A stretch of DNA of 64,000 nucleotides from Stratiolaelaps scimitus (lineage: Eukaryota; Arthropoda; Arachnida; Mesostigmata; Laelapidae). The position numbers were made by a program, and so were the translations under genes. The first letter of the stretch is position 1. The number at the start of each line of letters is the position of its first letter. Of the stretch, positions 25,750 through 38,322 are shown one piece after another. The notes under the pieces were generated by a model, which saw only the letters and a list, made by a program, of their open reading frames with translations, did not search any database and was not told the origin of the DNA. Where the stretch lies: contig JABWDB010000007.1 in the NCBI GenBank assembly GCA_019614645.1, positions 2,108,001 to 2,172,000 on the forward strand, written 5' to 3'.

Positions 25750-26893
25750 CGTTAATAGACCACGACAAGATGACAATGTTGCTCGACAATGACACACAGC
25801 TGGTTGGCTCGAAGCGGTATGAAGGATGGCGCAATTCAGTTGCGGCGAACGCTTGTGCCGAGAGTGGAATCGTAGGGCGACTGAAAATGAATGAAATCTA
25901 TTAAAAATGCAACCTAAACCATGCGCCAAGAACTCATCAAAGTGAGTCCTGTTATCCCGTTGATGCTCCTTATAGCCTCCTCACTGCAACTGCTGCTGCT
26001 GCTGCTGCTGCAGCAGCAGCAGCTACCAGTGCCACTGTCGGGTCAGGCAGGCAGGCTAATCCGGGTGTAGCTCAAGTGTCCATGGAAGGTTACTTGTCAA
26101 ACGACAACGAACGGTATCTATTCTAGTTAGCGTGTACGTGAAGTCATTGTGTCGCCTCGCCACTCGGTATGGCAACGCATGATAATACCTCTCTTCACTG
26201 TGCTCAGGCCTGGCCTATCCCTGATCAGAAAATGAGCCTTCGTATTTTCGTACGATCCAACAACAGACGCGACGCCCTCCCCTGGACACACGTCGGCTTT
26301 CGGGGAGTGCTCAGTGTCGTTAACTGATCCGGTTCCCTTCGGGCATCGCGGCCGGGCAGCCGGCGGTGCTGTCTTAAATGGCCTGCAAGGCCGAATCGCA
26401 GCTGGTGTCGTCCAGGGACGCTTTTCTCATTTCTTTACAGGGTTGGAGTAGGACGCGAGTCCTCTAGCCACGACCACGGCCATCGCCACCACCAGCAACA
26501 GCAACAACAACACCAACGAAGATCGGGTACGTCCGCGATTGTCACGAAAGCATCGCTTGACGACGACGACAACAACGCCACCCCCAACCTCCCCCCCGTA
26601 ATGTTTGTGGCGCTGCCAACAAAAATCGTAACAGTAAAAATCGACAAAACAACGAAACAATCACATGATATAGCACCAAACAGAAGAGCTGACCAAAACA
26701 GCGAACATAACGGTGCAGCTACCATCCGGGGAAAATGAAGGCATCGCTGAGAAAGATAATGACTGTTTAACCGCCGACGTACATAGGCTTCATCATAAAA
26801 ACGAAAACAAATATGATGGATATAGTGATGATTCTAATAATGATAATAATCATAATATATCGACAATGAACGATAGTGCTGTTACAAGCATGA

Positions 26894-26947
<54 letters not shown>

Positions 26948-28095
26948 GTGTCCACACAGAATCATCGTGTGGTCATATCGTTTTCACGTCATTGTGCATT
27001 GAGTTGAATGAACAAGCTTAAGAAGTGCCTTTACAACAACGACTAGTCGTGATTCTTTGATTTGTTTATTGAGAATTTGTTTTTCGTCGAAATCTTTGTT
27101 GATTCTTGATGTTTTGTTATTGTTATTATTGTCGTCTTCATCTTCTGTTTCGAAGTTTGACACACTTCATTCATATTAACTCGAAGAGTCTTTTTGTGAC
27201 GTGCGTGTGTGGCGTGTGTGTCTGTGTGTCCGTGTGTGTGCTTGTGTTTATGCAGGTAGTTATGTTCATTTGTACATGACTTTGAGACAGGGACAGGCAG
27301 GTAGTCAAACGCCTGGGCAGAGCACACCAGAGCAACAACACTGCGTCATTCTCTCAACCGCCTCAGGATACGTGTGCGGTTGTAGTTGTAATGGGTGGAA
27401 CGTCTGCGGGGAATCATTATATGATCATTTAAAGCATATTATGATGGCGGGTTCGACATCGGAGGAACTTGTCATCGTGGATGAGGGATGCAATTCGTCC
27501 AGTGGCAACTGTACAGCTGAACAGTAGCACTGGTGTATAAACGCTTTCGGTGGTTGAGTTAGATTTTCGTTGGCTGCGGCGATTTTTTTCGTGAACATTT
27601 TTGAATGACCCCCCTGTCCTCCGGGGTGAGTGGTCCTTGACCATCGGTGTCGTACGTGGTGGGAACATACTATGAACGTTATAGCGTATGTCGCAAAACT
27701 TGGCGGGTTCGTCCATTTCGATCGAGTGACAATTTTCGTGTTCGACTTGTAGAGAACAATTGACTGGTGGACTGATCGCTGAGGAAGAGTCTTCGACGCA
27801 TGATGTGTTAATGAGCAGCGGCACAGTGATTCGCGAGGGATCGGCGAGCCATCGTGAATACGCGGGAGTGTGGCCTGTTTCGGCCTGCTCGCAGGCTTCG
27901 TGTGTCAGACAGACTTGTTGGCGAACTGACAAAATCGATCGTGTGTGGGGGCGCCGCCGCCGCCGCCGACAGTTTGTGCTGATATTGCTCGAATCGGATG
28001 AGTGTTGAAAACGCTGGTGTTGTGCTGCTAACTGCTCAAGTACTGAGGTGGTCTATAAAAAATGGACGTCTGGGGATGTCTTCGTCGGTGTTTTC
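25750..28095. other. gene-poor stretch; possible 3' UTR of the glycine-rich gene at its right end
   Basis: Contains a CTG/CAG inverted run (about 25988-26020), a long (AT)n at 26897-26946 and GT-rich sequence near 27200-27245. A minus-strand ORF of 167 codons at 27429-27932 lies downstream of the glycine-rich stop codon and shows no motif; a minus-strand AATAAA occurs near 27060-27070. I call no separate gene. Confidence 0.4.
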
Positions 28096-28099
28096 GCCA

Positions 28100-31000
28100 T
28101 TACCAACCTCCGAAATCACCACCACCACCTCCGCCGCTCATACCACCACCGGCTGACCATCCGCCACCACCGAAGCCGCCGCCGCCTCCTCCTCCATGGC
28201 CTCCTCCATGACCTCCTCCATGACCTCCTCCATGACCTCCTCCATGACCCCCAGATCCACCGAAGGAGCCTGCAGGCGCGTGTTGTATCGTCGCTTCCTT
28301 GACGTCCTGTACAACGTACACCTGAATAGACGGGAATTTCACAGCGAATCATTCGTTGAGAGGACGTCCATTATTGTTATTGTTGCATTTTTGTTTGCTA
28401 ATCTTAAAACAACACTGGCTTTGTTTCTGTTGTTTTAGTCATTTCTCCACCACCTTCGGTTAGTTAGTGTGACTAGTTAATGGTGGAAGAAGGCGGCAAC
28501 GGTTATGCTTCCGACAAGATTGTTGTATGTTACGATAATGCGCTCAATAGTCCTGATCGCTGCATACCTTGCCCTGTTGACTTGGACCACCGTGACTTTG
28601 CGGCATAGCTGCTGCGGGCGCCGGCTGCCAGCCTTGACCACCGCCGCCTCCGCCGAATCCTCCGCCACCATGGGACATCTTCTGCTGTCCTCCAAACGAG
28701 CCATGACCACCGCTGCCGCCACCGCCATTACCGCCACCGTATTGGATCGTGGCCTCTTTCACGCCTACGATTTGTAGGACCTAAGGAAATTGGATTCGAC
28801 AAAAGGCCACGTGAGTGTAAAGCCGTTTGGTCGCTGGAACGAAACTCGTACGACATATGCAGTCCCGCACCGCCAAGCGGGATAGCGTGAGGGTAGCGCC
28901 GAAAGGACTTCGAAAGCGAAAGTCTCCGGTTCGAATCCGGCAGGACGCATATGGTTTGACATAATGCGAACACATCCAGGGTCAAACGTCAAACGTATCA
29001 AATACGACCGCGCAGTCCCGCGCGAATCCCATGTCAGTTCTATTGCGTAAGATACACACACACGCACACAGTGATGCTGCTTCTGACGATTCATCTTGTC
29101 AGTCCAGTCAGGTCAGGTCAAACTGTGTACTATCAGGTATCCTCAATTCTGCCGGCGGGCGTCGGCGAGCAAATGTGTCAATTATGAATTACGAAGACAA
29201 ACATTGCATCTGTCTAACTTGTCATGCTTTTGTGTCTGCGTATTTCACCGCAGAATTTTTTTTTTTTTATGCTATGATGACCGATAGATGATAGCGTCTC
29301 CTTTGAGCAGATCTAACGAGCCGTCCATCACTGTCGAGGTCAGCATTACGCCGCCGGCATCTATGCATGTGACATAGCTTTGATTTGTCCTTAAGCATAC
29401 CTTAGCTTGCTGACCGCCGAAGCCAGATCCGCCGTGGCTTTTTTGGGGCGCTGGCGCCGGTCCCTGTTGCCAACCTTGGCCTCCTCCACCTCCGTAAGAC
29501 TTTTGTGGCGCAGCCGCCCAGCCGCCGGATCCGCCGCCATGAGACTGTTTGAACGAGCCGACAGATTGCTGAGGTGCCGAATGCTGAATTGTAGCTTCCT
29601 TTACGTCCTGGACAACGTAAACCTGTAAACAAGAGTACCCCGTGATATTCAGTGATCAGAGCTAAGGAGAGTAACGTCGACCGACTTTCAAGTCGGCTGG
29701 CTATTGAGCGCGGATCAGTGACCGCGCTACCAGGCCGCGTGAACTGTCCTCTATGTGCTCTGGCAGGGCCTCAGCACTGATTGGGCAACGCGTGAATACT
29801 CTCGACGGCGCGAAGCACACGCTACACCCAGGGGCCTAATCAATTGTTATCCTTGTTTATCACAATTATCATCCCCATGCTCGCTATAGCCATTGTATGA
29901 TATGTATATCCAGCTAGCACAAACAAACCACTCTTCTGACTATTGGCTTTTTCCATAGCTGTCAGTTCAGTTGGCTCTCGTTTGTGGTAGTCCTCTGTAC
30001 CACATTCATTGCTGTTGCTAACTATTACCACGGCTGACCACTGCAACTACAACCTTCTACTAATAGTAGTAGTTAGCAACAGCAATGAATGTGGTACAGA
30101 GGACTACCACAAACGAGACCCAGCTACTACAAGTACTACGCTGGCTATCACCAGCAGTAGTACTAGTGGACTATAACGTTATCCTCACCTTAGCAGCGAC
30201 CGTAACATTAGCCTCACCTTAGCCTGCTGACCCCCGAAGCCCTGGCTTTTAGCTGGGCCTGCCGCTGGGCCTTGTTGCCAGCCGCCGCCGCCGCCTCCAC
30301 CGTAACTTTTCTGGGGAGCTGGTGCAGCCTGTTGCCAGCCTCCTCCTCCACCACCTCCATAGCTCTGTTGAGGAGCTGCGGCCGGAGCCCAGCCGCCGCC
30401 GCCGCCGCCGAACGATTGCTGCTGGTGGGACTGCTGCTGCTGAGGAGCTTGGTGAATTGTTGCCTCCTTCACGGCCTGGACGACGTACGTCTGAATTGTG
30501 ATTTTGGGGAGAGTTCAATGAATAATTAAGTTGTGTAATGGCTCATTCATAGTGTGAGAACGAAGAGGACAAATTTAGCCCCCAGAAGGCTAAAGTAGGG
30601 TGAACGCGTTTATGCTGTTACTGCATTGAGGTATGCAACGATGTTCACTCGATGGAATAGCATACAATACGAACCTTGGCGTTACCGTGACCGCCGGCTG
30701 ATGATCCACCGCTCTTCGACAGAATCTTGCCGCCTTGGTCGAGTGTACGGACCTGGTGAAGTGTCTTGATCACATGAGTGGGCCCAGAGACGGTGAGGGA
30801 ACCTCCGGCAGAGCCATGGCCACCACCACCACCACCCCCGCTACCGCCACCTTGACCACCTTTCACAATGAGAACGGTACCCTGCTGGAAGCCACCGGCA
30901 CCACCCCCGCCACTATGACCACCCCCGAAACCTCCTCCACCGTGACCACCTCCACCGTGACCACCCCCGCCGTGACCACCTCCACCGTGACCACCTCCTA

Positions 31001-31816
31001 CGTGACCACCCCCGTATCCGCCTCCTCCTCCTCCGTGTCCACTCCCGTAACCTCCTCCACCATGCCCACCTCCGGTGTGGCCACCCCCATATCCACCACC
31101 TCCGTGACCACCCCCGCCATATCCACCTCCTCCGTGACCACCCCCGCCATGTCCACCTCCTCCGTGACCACCTCCTCCGTGACCACCCCCGCCGTGTCCA
31201 CCTCCTCCGTGACCACCTCCGCCGTGACCGGGTGCGATATCACCCTCATCGAAGCCGCCTCCCGAGCCACCGTAACCGGCGTGGGCAGCTCCAACTAGAA
31301 GGGCAGCTGCCAGAACCTGCAAATAATGTGTGAATTACATTAGAACAAAATTAAAGGGGAACGTTTCGACAAGCTTGTTACCAAATCAATCGCCTTGCTC
31401 ACACAAGAAGCGGCTTGCCCTCACTCGTTAACAAAAATCCCATCCAGCGCACATAGTATCATACAAGTCATCTGTTATGATACAGCACACAATCTCAGAG
31501 ACAGAGCATACAATCGATATGATCTCTCACTCGAATTGTTAGTTCTTCAGTAACTAGTTCTTTACTCGCTGGCAAAGGCTGAACACACATATAGTGCTAC
31601 ATATATATATCCACGGGGGGGTACATTATTATGTACATAATTATCGCGCTTTGTTTTGCAGTATAAGCTATCGGGTCCAAGTGGACGCTACTGTCTCTGA
31701 CTCGTGCTCAAGCCAGCTAGGGTACATTACGAAAGCACACATCAATCGTTTGCTTTGTTCTCCTCTAAACTCGTTGAAAGTGTATCTCCAAATCGAGAAC
31801 TCACGAAGCACTTCAT
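28100..31816 (-). CDS. secreted glycine-rich cuticle-type protein, six coding exons
   Basis: Six coding exons on the minus strand: 31816-31805, 31316-30675, 30490-30218, 29622-29401, 28780-28568 and 28321-28100 (TAA). All introns are GT-AG and phase 0, giving about 527 residues. Exon 1 codes only MKCF and stops at a GTGAGT donor; with exon 2 it makes the signal peptide MKCFVLAAALLVGAAHA. Exon 2 is mostly HGGGG-type repeats followed by a short non-repetitive stretch with HVIKTLHQVRTLD. Each of exons 3-6 starts with the same motif (TYVVQAVKEATI, VYVVQDVKEATI, VLQIVGVKEATI, VYVVQDVKEATI) and continues with Gly/Gln/Pro-rich sequence; exon 3 has a Gln-rich run. The signal peptide and Gly/His-rich repeats suggest an extracellular structural role such as cuticle or silk-like matrix; this is inference. 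The VKEATI motif is not one I recognise. Confidence 0.9.
28869..29011 (+). repeat. tRNA-derived SINE, family B, in intron 4 of the glycine-rich gene
   Basis: A box-B sequence GGTTCGAATCC lies at 28928-28938 and a box-A-like TAGCGTGAGGGTAGCG at about 28883-28898. The element is flanked by an exact 10-bp direct repeat GCAGTCCCGC (28859-28868 and 29012-29021). Its 3' tail has short CAAACGT repeats. It does not fold as a working tRNA: the acceptor stem fails and the anticodon loop has the wrong size. It sits antisense to the host gene, between exons 5 and 4. Confidence 0.75.
29672..29750 (-). repeat. weak tRNA-like sequence in intron 3
   Basis: On the minus strand GCGGCCTGGTAGCG resembles box A and a poor box-B-like sequence follows (about 29672-29683). 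It may be a decayed SINE head. No target-site duplication was seen. Confidence 0.22.
29976..30118. repeat. perfect 49-bp inverted repeat in intron 3
   Basis: The left arm 29976-30024 and right arm 30070-30118 are exact inverse complements over 49 bases, around a 45-base spacer. A second hairpin (30132-30164: 13-base arm, one bulged base) follows directly. The repeat lies in intron 3 of the glycine-rich gene, so the pre-mRNA would form a long duplex. Confidence 0.97.
30175..30218 (-). other. duplicated splice donor at the end of exon 3
   Basis: A segment of about 29 bases is tandemly repeated so that GCTAAG followed by GTGAGG occurs twice on the minus strand, 29 bases apart. Using the first keeps the frame (91 codons). 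Using the second would add 29 bases and shift the frame. Confidence 0.8.
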
Positions 31817-31881
31817 GTTGACTGGCCGTTGTTCTTGCGACGACCGTTGTCTGGTCTCGATAAGTCTTGCCTGTTGCCTCA

Positions 31882-31889
31882 CTTATATA
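31882..31889 (-). promoter_or_regulatory. TATA box of the glycine-rich gene
   Basis: TATATAAG on the minus strand lies about 66 bases upstream of the ATG at 31816, leaving room for a start site near 31855 and a 5' UTR of about 40 bases. Confidence 0.7.
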
Positions 31890-31919
31890 GCTTCTACCCT
31901 CCGCCACAAGAAAATGCTT

Positions 31920-33100
31920 CCCTCACCGTGACGTTATGGTATGGCACCACTCACCGTCGCACTGCCACCGTCTGGTACACAATAGCGGTGACAACAAGCA
32001 GCTGCAGGCAACCGCGCACCGTTCCCTGCAGCGGAAAGGCAGCCACGGCGCGATGGGGGCTAAACGCTTTACCGGGCTCCTCCAGCCAGCATTCACGGTC
32101 AAAAAGCACATCACGCGGACGCAGGCCGTACACAGTAACACACACATGCGGTCGGCCGGCCCATTAGCCGCGGAGACATTCGGGTGCGCGGACGGCACGT
32201 CACAGCAAGGTGACTCTGTAACGGTAAAGCTGAAGACGTCGTCGAGAGAGGGAGGGAACTGGACAGCCGTTGTCGGCGATGATGATCCCCGCGGTTGTCC
32301 ATGCATCCGTCGATCTGACTGGCTGCCTATTCGACAGTCTACCGTAGATTAGTGAGCGAATGGATACAGAATGTCGGGAGGTGTCGAGAGCGACTCGGCA
32401 AAGAGGAAGGTGGCTATGGGCAAATCCGGCAGAATCGAAGTGACGAAACACAAATCGCGCTGGAGGGGGTCAAGCCACGTATACGGCCATAGGGTATGCG
32501 GATGATAAGCGAGCGAGCGAGAGAGAGAGAGAGAGAGACACGACAACACTGCGCAACTGGTCCGAGACGCCTTGATCAGATATGTAGATAGAAAGAAATC
32601 GGTTGCAATGGTCTGCCACCGCAGCGGCCCTTAACGAACAAAACGAACGTGAAACACCAGACGAATCGAAGCGACAGAAAAAGCTGCCGGTGACCAGACA
32701 GAAAATGGTCGAATGATGATCCCCAGGGTGAAGGTCGCTGTAAGGGCGGGGATCCGTTGAGGCCTGGGAGAGGCTTCTTAGATGCTGCTGGATTTACAGC
32801 TAAATTGCACCGTGTTACATTATGCCGCGTCGACTTGCGCTGCACTGACGACGCTGCCCAATCAAGAAAACACTTATCACACGAGCTGAGACTGACGCGG
32901 GCGTATCGTGAAAGCGGTACATGCGAGTCAATCCGCTTTGTTGCATTGAGCCCAGCTGGTGAATTGCCGGCTGGTAGAAATTACTATCGCGTATTAGTGG
33001 TGATGATTACGTCGAACGGAAGTCTTATAGATATGATCAATATCTATGTACAATATTTGATGACTGCCTTTTTTCTTTTAGCTTGTGTATCACATTGATG
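31920..33100. other. CpG-rich stretch upstream of the glycine-rich gene
   Basis: Both strands hold overlapping ORFs (for example a 138-codon plus-strand ORF from 31936), but the openings are mutual and no motif or splice site supports either. GA repeats occur near 32510-32538. It may be promoter DNA. Confidence 0.35.
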
Positions 33101-36100
33101 CTGCATTTGTACACGTATAATTTAGATTTGAAGATTTGATGGAAGCATCTTGGCCTAGGAGAACTTATTGTGGAATCGTTTTAGCTGTAAGCGAGAACTC
33201 GGCTAGAGTGCTCCCACATAATGTGGAGGCACACTAATTGTTATTTGTACATAAGAATAACTTATATACAGGGACTGTGAAGGATCTACAAAATTATCAT
33301 CATCGATGAGCATGGTGAAATGGCTAACTCGAGTCAATCATAAGGATCATTGCGCTTCCCATGTCAATATCACGGAGTATTCTGATTCGTGAAGAATTGC
33401 GCCATCATTATGCCATTCATTGTTCGTATTGTAGCCGTTTTCTACCTGGGGGTCCTCTTCTGCTAAGTCAACCCCCTCGATCTACGCCCCCTGATTCTGT
33501 GCCAAAACGCTAGCTCGGATCCTATTGGGGGTGGCAAATTGAGATTAGCCTCGCTGTGTGCATTGATCTCGACGACCAAGATAAGGTCGACGCGATCTTG
33601 CCGTTGAAGAGTATCTTCATCGTTATTATGCTTTGCCTACTTTGGGTGAGCCTTTGGAAGACAGGTAGACAAGTACTACGACGCAAATGAAATGGGAAGT
33701 CGACCGGCTATGTGTTTTTTGATTTTGTAAATCGCTTTCGCCAGCTTTATGTAAGCAGTGTTGGAGCTCGCAGGTATATGCTATAACTCGCCCTCTAGGG
33801 TGTGACCTCACGGTGTGTATAGAACTATGTCTAGTGTTACTTCAGGAAGTCAGTCTTCGGGTCACATATATATGTATATATATAGGTGGTATACGTAGTA
33901 GGGTAAAAGAACTTCATATGAGACGATCACTTCACTGGATCAGATTGAGTTTTGAGTGCGCGTTTTCGCACACGCTGCAAGACTAGGTGAAGAATGGGTG
34001 CCCGCAGAGGCCTACCTCAGTGAGTTGCTACCTCAGTATCGTTTTAAACGACGACTCATCCACACCCGGGCTGGATTTAACGGATTTCAAAGAGGCCGCC
34101 AGATGATGATGCCATCAACGAGTTCGAGTCAGGTAGCCAGTTGAAGATGTCTAGCCTATGTGTTCGCGAGTTTGAAGAAAATTTCCTCCTGTACAAAACG
34201 GACAAAAGGCTAGTTTGTCGAGCTTAGACTATCAAGGCTTACCACAGAACAAGCTAGTGACCTGATTACTGGCCATCGATAGATCGGGCCTTTACGCGCA
34301 CAAGCGGGACAGCTCTCAGCTAGTTACCCTGACACGTCCCGGCCTGACACTAAAACATATGTCCACCAATTGATCGGTTTAACTTCGTAACCAATTGTGT
34401 AACACTAACTCGACCAAATTCTTAACTAAAACACTCACAAGGGCAGGACAAACTACAGGAGGTGAGCGGTGAGCGTCCGTCGTTAGACTACGCGCATCGG
34501 CGTATGTTACAATACAAGCACAAGCGTATCCCATCGTTCCTTGGCTTCCAAAGCAAACACCATATTCTAAGGACAGCCATATTTACCCTTCTGAAGAAGA
34601 GAGAAAAAAAACAGCAACCTTATCGTGTATGCGTGATATAATGCTTATATTTATTTCTGATGACAGTGTGCGAACGTGGGTGGGGAAGCACATTTGTCAA
34701 ACATAACAGCCACGATGATGATGGTGAATGATGACCTTTCAGGTAAGCGGAACCATCTATTTATCCATCGCGCATAGTAAGCACCGTTAATGTCATTCAT
34801 GTCTGTCCCCTCATCGACTCATAGGTCCACACATCGATTAGCGCTTCGACAAGCACACGGCGACCACGGCGTCTCTGAAGACGTCTGAGAATCATTTGGA
34901 TGACCGATTGGTTCTGTTCGCGCGACCACACAACGATCGGCCGACGCCTGAAAAAGGGGCTGCATCGGTTGAATGAACGGGTCTTCAATGGGTTAATGGC
35001 TCGGGTATCAGAAATAGGGAGTTTGTGGGATAGCTGACGGTAGTGGCGAGCGGGCGGGCGGGCGGGCGGTGGTGGCCAGATCGGACTTCACTGAACGAAT
35101 CATTGACGAGCAGTAACGACATCACACGATGTCTCCTCTAGATGTTGTTGTATAGGTGCCACCTGCCCTCGTCTGTGGCGGCCGTGAGCTGTCATTGTCA
35201 TGGATAAAGACGTTTGAGGAGAATGTTGAACGAACAGAAGCCCTGCCTTAGAAAATACGTACACAAACGCAAACAGGTATAGATGAAGAGATGGAAATTT
35301 ATATATTTATATATATATATATATACAAACTTGCAACAAAGTAATAATGACCTTCCTTTGGAAAAACGCCGTCTACTGTAATTAATGGGACTCCGAGTAA
35401 ATCTAGCGGTTGGAGCTGGCTGAGGCGGATTGGTAGACATTAAAATGGAGGAAGCCTGTTGGCGTCTTTTGTAATTTGGAAATATATACCGTATAGTCAT
35501 TAGCGACACGGGAAACCAAGCCAGAAATAGTGTTCGACGGCGATCCGAAGCCGTCCGGTATACCGAAGATGATTTAGCCACAAAGAAGACAACGACGACA
35601 CGATCCACGTCATTCATATATAATAGAATATGGTTGATGGTGGGAGTACAGCTTCGCAACGGTGGAAGACGTGAGAAGATGATTTGCCCTATAAGATTCA
35701 TTTCGGTTTGGGGAAAATGCTGCCATTATATTATTATTATTATTATTATGATTGTAATGTATCTCGTCGACTGTGTCTCGGAAATAAAGCAAATATCGAA
35801 GCTGCAAAATGTAAATATTGCGCTGGCGGCGATACAGTATTGCTGCTGAAGGATGAATTTGTTGAATAACGGACGAACAGGGGGTGGTGAGTAAACGACT
35901 CGTGTAGGACAACACGAAACGCGTAACAGGTCTCCCAAATCTTAGGCGTGACGATGACGCCATCAAGGGGTGTTCTTTTTCTATGACTTTCAACTGGATA
36001 TTGGGTGTCGTACGTGGGTCGCCGTCATCCAATCCACGGTTTGGGTAGGTTTGGAAATCTGTGAATCGTTTGCTTTGATAGTCGACGGTGTGGACATAGT

Positions 36101-36440
36101 TACCTTGTATTGTATTGTACATCGGCATCGCTCATTGCTGTGCGAATATCCGGCTGATTGGGTCAGAGCAGGGCATAGTGTGTGGAGTGGTCAAAGTGGA
36201 CCGATTTGTTCCGTGGTTTCAAATGATAATTCCGAAGGAAAACTCGCAGTAAAACGACATCGGACTGGCAGGAACGGGTTTCGAAAAGGACGACTAACAT
36301 CGCCTAAGTGTTGCAGACGTTTGAGTTCAGACCACTCGCGAGCTTTACGGCATGGGACCATCGGTAAAGCTAAACAGCAACAACACTACTGTGTCCAGCT
36401 TTCGTTAATTATGACGCCTTCGTTAAGCTGCAGCGTCTAG
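33100..36440. other. no supported gene
   Basis: Contains short AT runs (33868-33883, 35299-35325), a GCGG run near 35050-35068 and several unsupported ORFs (35198-35701 minus, 35970-36440 plus). Nothing recognisable was found. Confidence 0.45.
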
Positions 36441-36466
36441 CTATGTAATAATCAAATTCTCCGGGC

Positions 36467-36631
36467 ATGACTCGGGCTGACCCGGACAACTATCTGGGCC
36501 CCACTCATTGGAAACACATTGAAGATGAATCGGGGGCATCGAGGGCCGAGGGCGATGCTCGAAATGTTTGCCAAAACGGGACGCCACAGCGTCAGCTAAA
36601 TCGAACACTAAAGTGCTATAAAGTGTACTAA
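36467..36631 (+). CDS. small hypothetical ORF
   Basis: An ATG-initiated ORF of 54 residues begins MTRADPDNYLGPTHWKHIED and has hydrophilic, coding-like composition (Asp/Glu, Trp, Cys). No family, splice site or promoter is seen. The minus strand is also open here. Confidence 0.2.
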   Translation: MTRADPDNYLGPTHWKHIEDESGASRAEGDARNVCQNGTPQRQLNRTLKCYKVY

Positions 36632-36639
36632 AATTCAGG

Positions 36640-38310
36640 GTGCCACTGGGTTTCGCCTGCTGGTCGTCGAGCAAATCGATGAAAAACGCAGTAATAATTA
36701 CGAAACATAACTATTATCAAATCTGTAGCACCATCCCATGTGTCTCGTATGACTCTAACCAGAAATTGTCAGGCATATACTGCAATACAGTGTATTTCGA
36801 AACATTCAGAAGGCTCAGATGTGAGCGATTTGTGCCCTTGACCACGAGCACGATTTTCAAATCGATGCCACAATTACAATTCAATAAGAAACTTTGAGAA
36901 TTTCTTCGGCTTGACACGAGGCTGATGTGGACCTATTTGTGAAGCATTTTGTTGAATTACGGCGTAGCTTAAACCACGATCAAATACTGTCAGAGATCAG
37001 GAGATGTGGATCAGGGACGCGGATATCCGTTCGCTTTTGTTGCTGGGACGCTATAGGCTAAAACACGTAGAGCTTCCACTGCGCCAACGTGAATAACCAC
37101 AACAGCAACAACAAGAACAAGAACAACGTGAGGGGAGAGTGACTCTGAAAAATGAGATCAGAAAACGATTTGTTTTCTGAGCACTGATTTAGGGGGCTGG
37201 TTTTCAGGAAGCCCTTTCGAGAGGATGAATCGAATAGACTAAGCATATATTATTTGTCATTTCATGACGCTGAGATATCTTCACAGAAACTTAGGACACC
37301 CTCGCATGATCTTATCATATACATTCTATGGTATCCTGTCAGTGTGGACGACCAAAGGTCAGTCAATGTCACGGTAGCACGCGAATCTTATTAAATTCAT
37401 GCAGAGAATGTCCGTTTACCGGAATACAAGCACTCCAAGCACTACCGCTGTGACGCTAAATGAACGTTGATTGAAACTACTGATACCAATGGACGATTGG
37501 ATGGTGGCTAATAACAAAGAACAGCGGAGGAACATCTGCCAGAGCCTTGAGTTGATCATATAAAGACAACTTCACCGAGTCGGGGATTTATGTTAGAGGC
37601 GGAACGTACGGATCGCCGTCAATGCGTAATGAACTCACAAATTCGCGGTAATCATGATTCGCAATTTGAGAAATTTCAAATCGTAAATGTGATTTGCGGG
37701 GACAGATCTAAAGACGATGATTTATAATGAGATTTTTTTCGTACATTATTTTAATTTGAAAAATATATTTATTTCAAATTTATTTGTGTACAGTGGAATC
37801 TTCATGCATACATGTGTCAGTATATTTCGCTTCGTGCATATATATATATATATATATATATGTCTAATGATAATAATAATAGTAATAATTAATAATAACG
37901 AGTAAATAGATCATGCCCCCTGTACGAAACCACCAAGCGCATGTTCAGTTGGTCCATTGTGCGGCGAGTGAATTTCAAGTTCGAAATCAGTAAAGCTGTA
38001 GCCGTTCATCATTTACAAACAAAAAGAGTTCAACTGAGATGTTATTGTTATAATTAAGCCAGCATTCAGTGATAATGTGTATTAAAAGTGTTCCAATGTG
38101 ATAACAATGCATGATGGGTTGTACCAAGCAGGGAAGTCGACTACAAATAGAATTTATACTATAAATGGTAGAATACATTATAGCGGATAATTGCTTATGC
38201 TAATAGGGTAAGCGAGCAAAGTGGACTGAGGATAGTTAGTTATTCCTTGGTTCGAGAGTCATACGGAATTCTGGCCGGCTGACCCCCCAGTAAGCTCGTG
38301 CCACTGTTCT
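36640..38310. other. gene-poor, AT-rich stretch
   Basis: Contains (AT)n at about 37838-37861 and ATAATA runs. I see no gene. A tRNA-like box-B match near 38251-38262 is too weak to call. Confidence 0.5.
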
Positions 38311-38322
38311 GGCCAATGCTTA

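Noticed and set aside
27429..27932. 167-codon minus-strand ORF downstream of the glycine-rich gene
   Set aside because: No ATG at its start, no motif, and it lies where a 3' UTR would be; not supported as a gene.
35198..35701. 167-codon minus-strand ORF
   Set aside because: Ends in YIYIYK from an (AT)n run; no recognisable domain.
38207..38265. tRNA-like sequence with TTGGTTCGAGAGTC
   Set aside because: Only one good box; no fold, no body match and no flanking duplication.
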